From an uncultured Oscillospiraceae bacterium (GTDB lineage Bacteria; Bacillota; Clostridia; Oscillospirales; Oscillospiraceae): a DNA stretch of 5,032 nucleotides. The DNA is taken from contig CAJLCG010000130.1 of NCBI GenBank assembly GCA_905205085.1, positions 1-5,032 of the forward strand, written 5' to 3'. The notes under the pieces are model-generated. The model saw nothing but the letters and a program-made list of their open reading frames with translations, ran no database searches and was not told the origin of the DNA. Shown piece after piece: positions 5,018 through 5,032 of the stretch. The position numbers and the translations under genes are program-made. Within the stretch, counting starts at the first letter, position 1; every line of letters begins with the position of its first letter.

Positions 5018-5032
5018 CATGACGCACGAGCA

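Overview
The window looks like part of the genome of a moderately GC-rich, anaerobic gut-type Clostridia (Oscillospiraceae or Lachnospiraceae style). This is inferred from the PcfB / VirD4 / DUF6017-type conjugation module, the strong AGGAGG-like ribosome binding sites and the AEC-family carrier. No 16S or other taxonomic marker is present, so the assignment is only a style judgement.

Left part (1-2305, all minus strand): one end of an integrative and conjugative element (ICE). Reading leftwards, the tightly packed genes are a helix-turn-helix replication-initiator-like protein (DUF6017 type, 2288-1389), a PcfB/DUF3801 protein (1382-894) and the N-terminal 263 codons of a VirD4/TraG-type coupling ATPase (897 onward). 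The coupling-protein frame appears to end early, at position 43. This is best explained by a group II intron inserted sense-wise: its 5' end, GTGCG, begins at position 107, exactly where the protein leaves the family sequence. The 21 residues after Val263 are therefore intron readthrough, and the intron continues past the window edge.

Middle (2289-2723): a gene-poor, AT-richer stretch with several inverted repeats, including a 13-bp near-perfect palindrome and an 18-bp stem. It probably separates the mobile element from the flanking chromosome. It ends in an extended -10 promoter for the next gene.

Right part (2724-4987, plus strand): two membrane transporters. The first is an AEC-family (auxin efflux carrier-like) permease. 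The second is a CPA-type cation:proton antiporter. The roughly 155-bp gap between them holds a complete regulatory unit: a TTGACA promoter overlapping the AEC stop codon, a fluoride (crcB-motif) riboswitch aptamer with its pseudoknot, and an intrinsic terminator that re-uses the aptamer's 3' strand. The arrangement predicts a fluoride-induced antiporter, with fluoride stabilising the aptamer and blocking termination. A hairpin follows the antiporter at the right edge.

The two most informative observations are the riboswitch-controlled antiporter and the intron-split coupling-protein gene. Both rest on motif recognition and hand-folded pairing, not on database or folding software.
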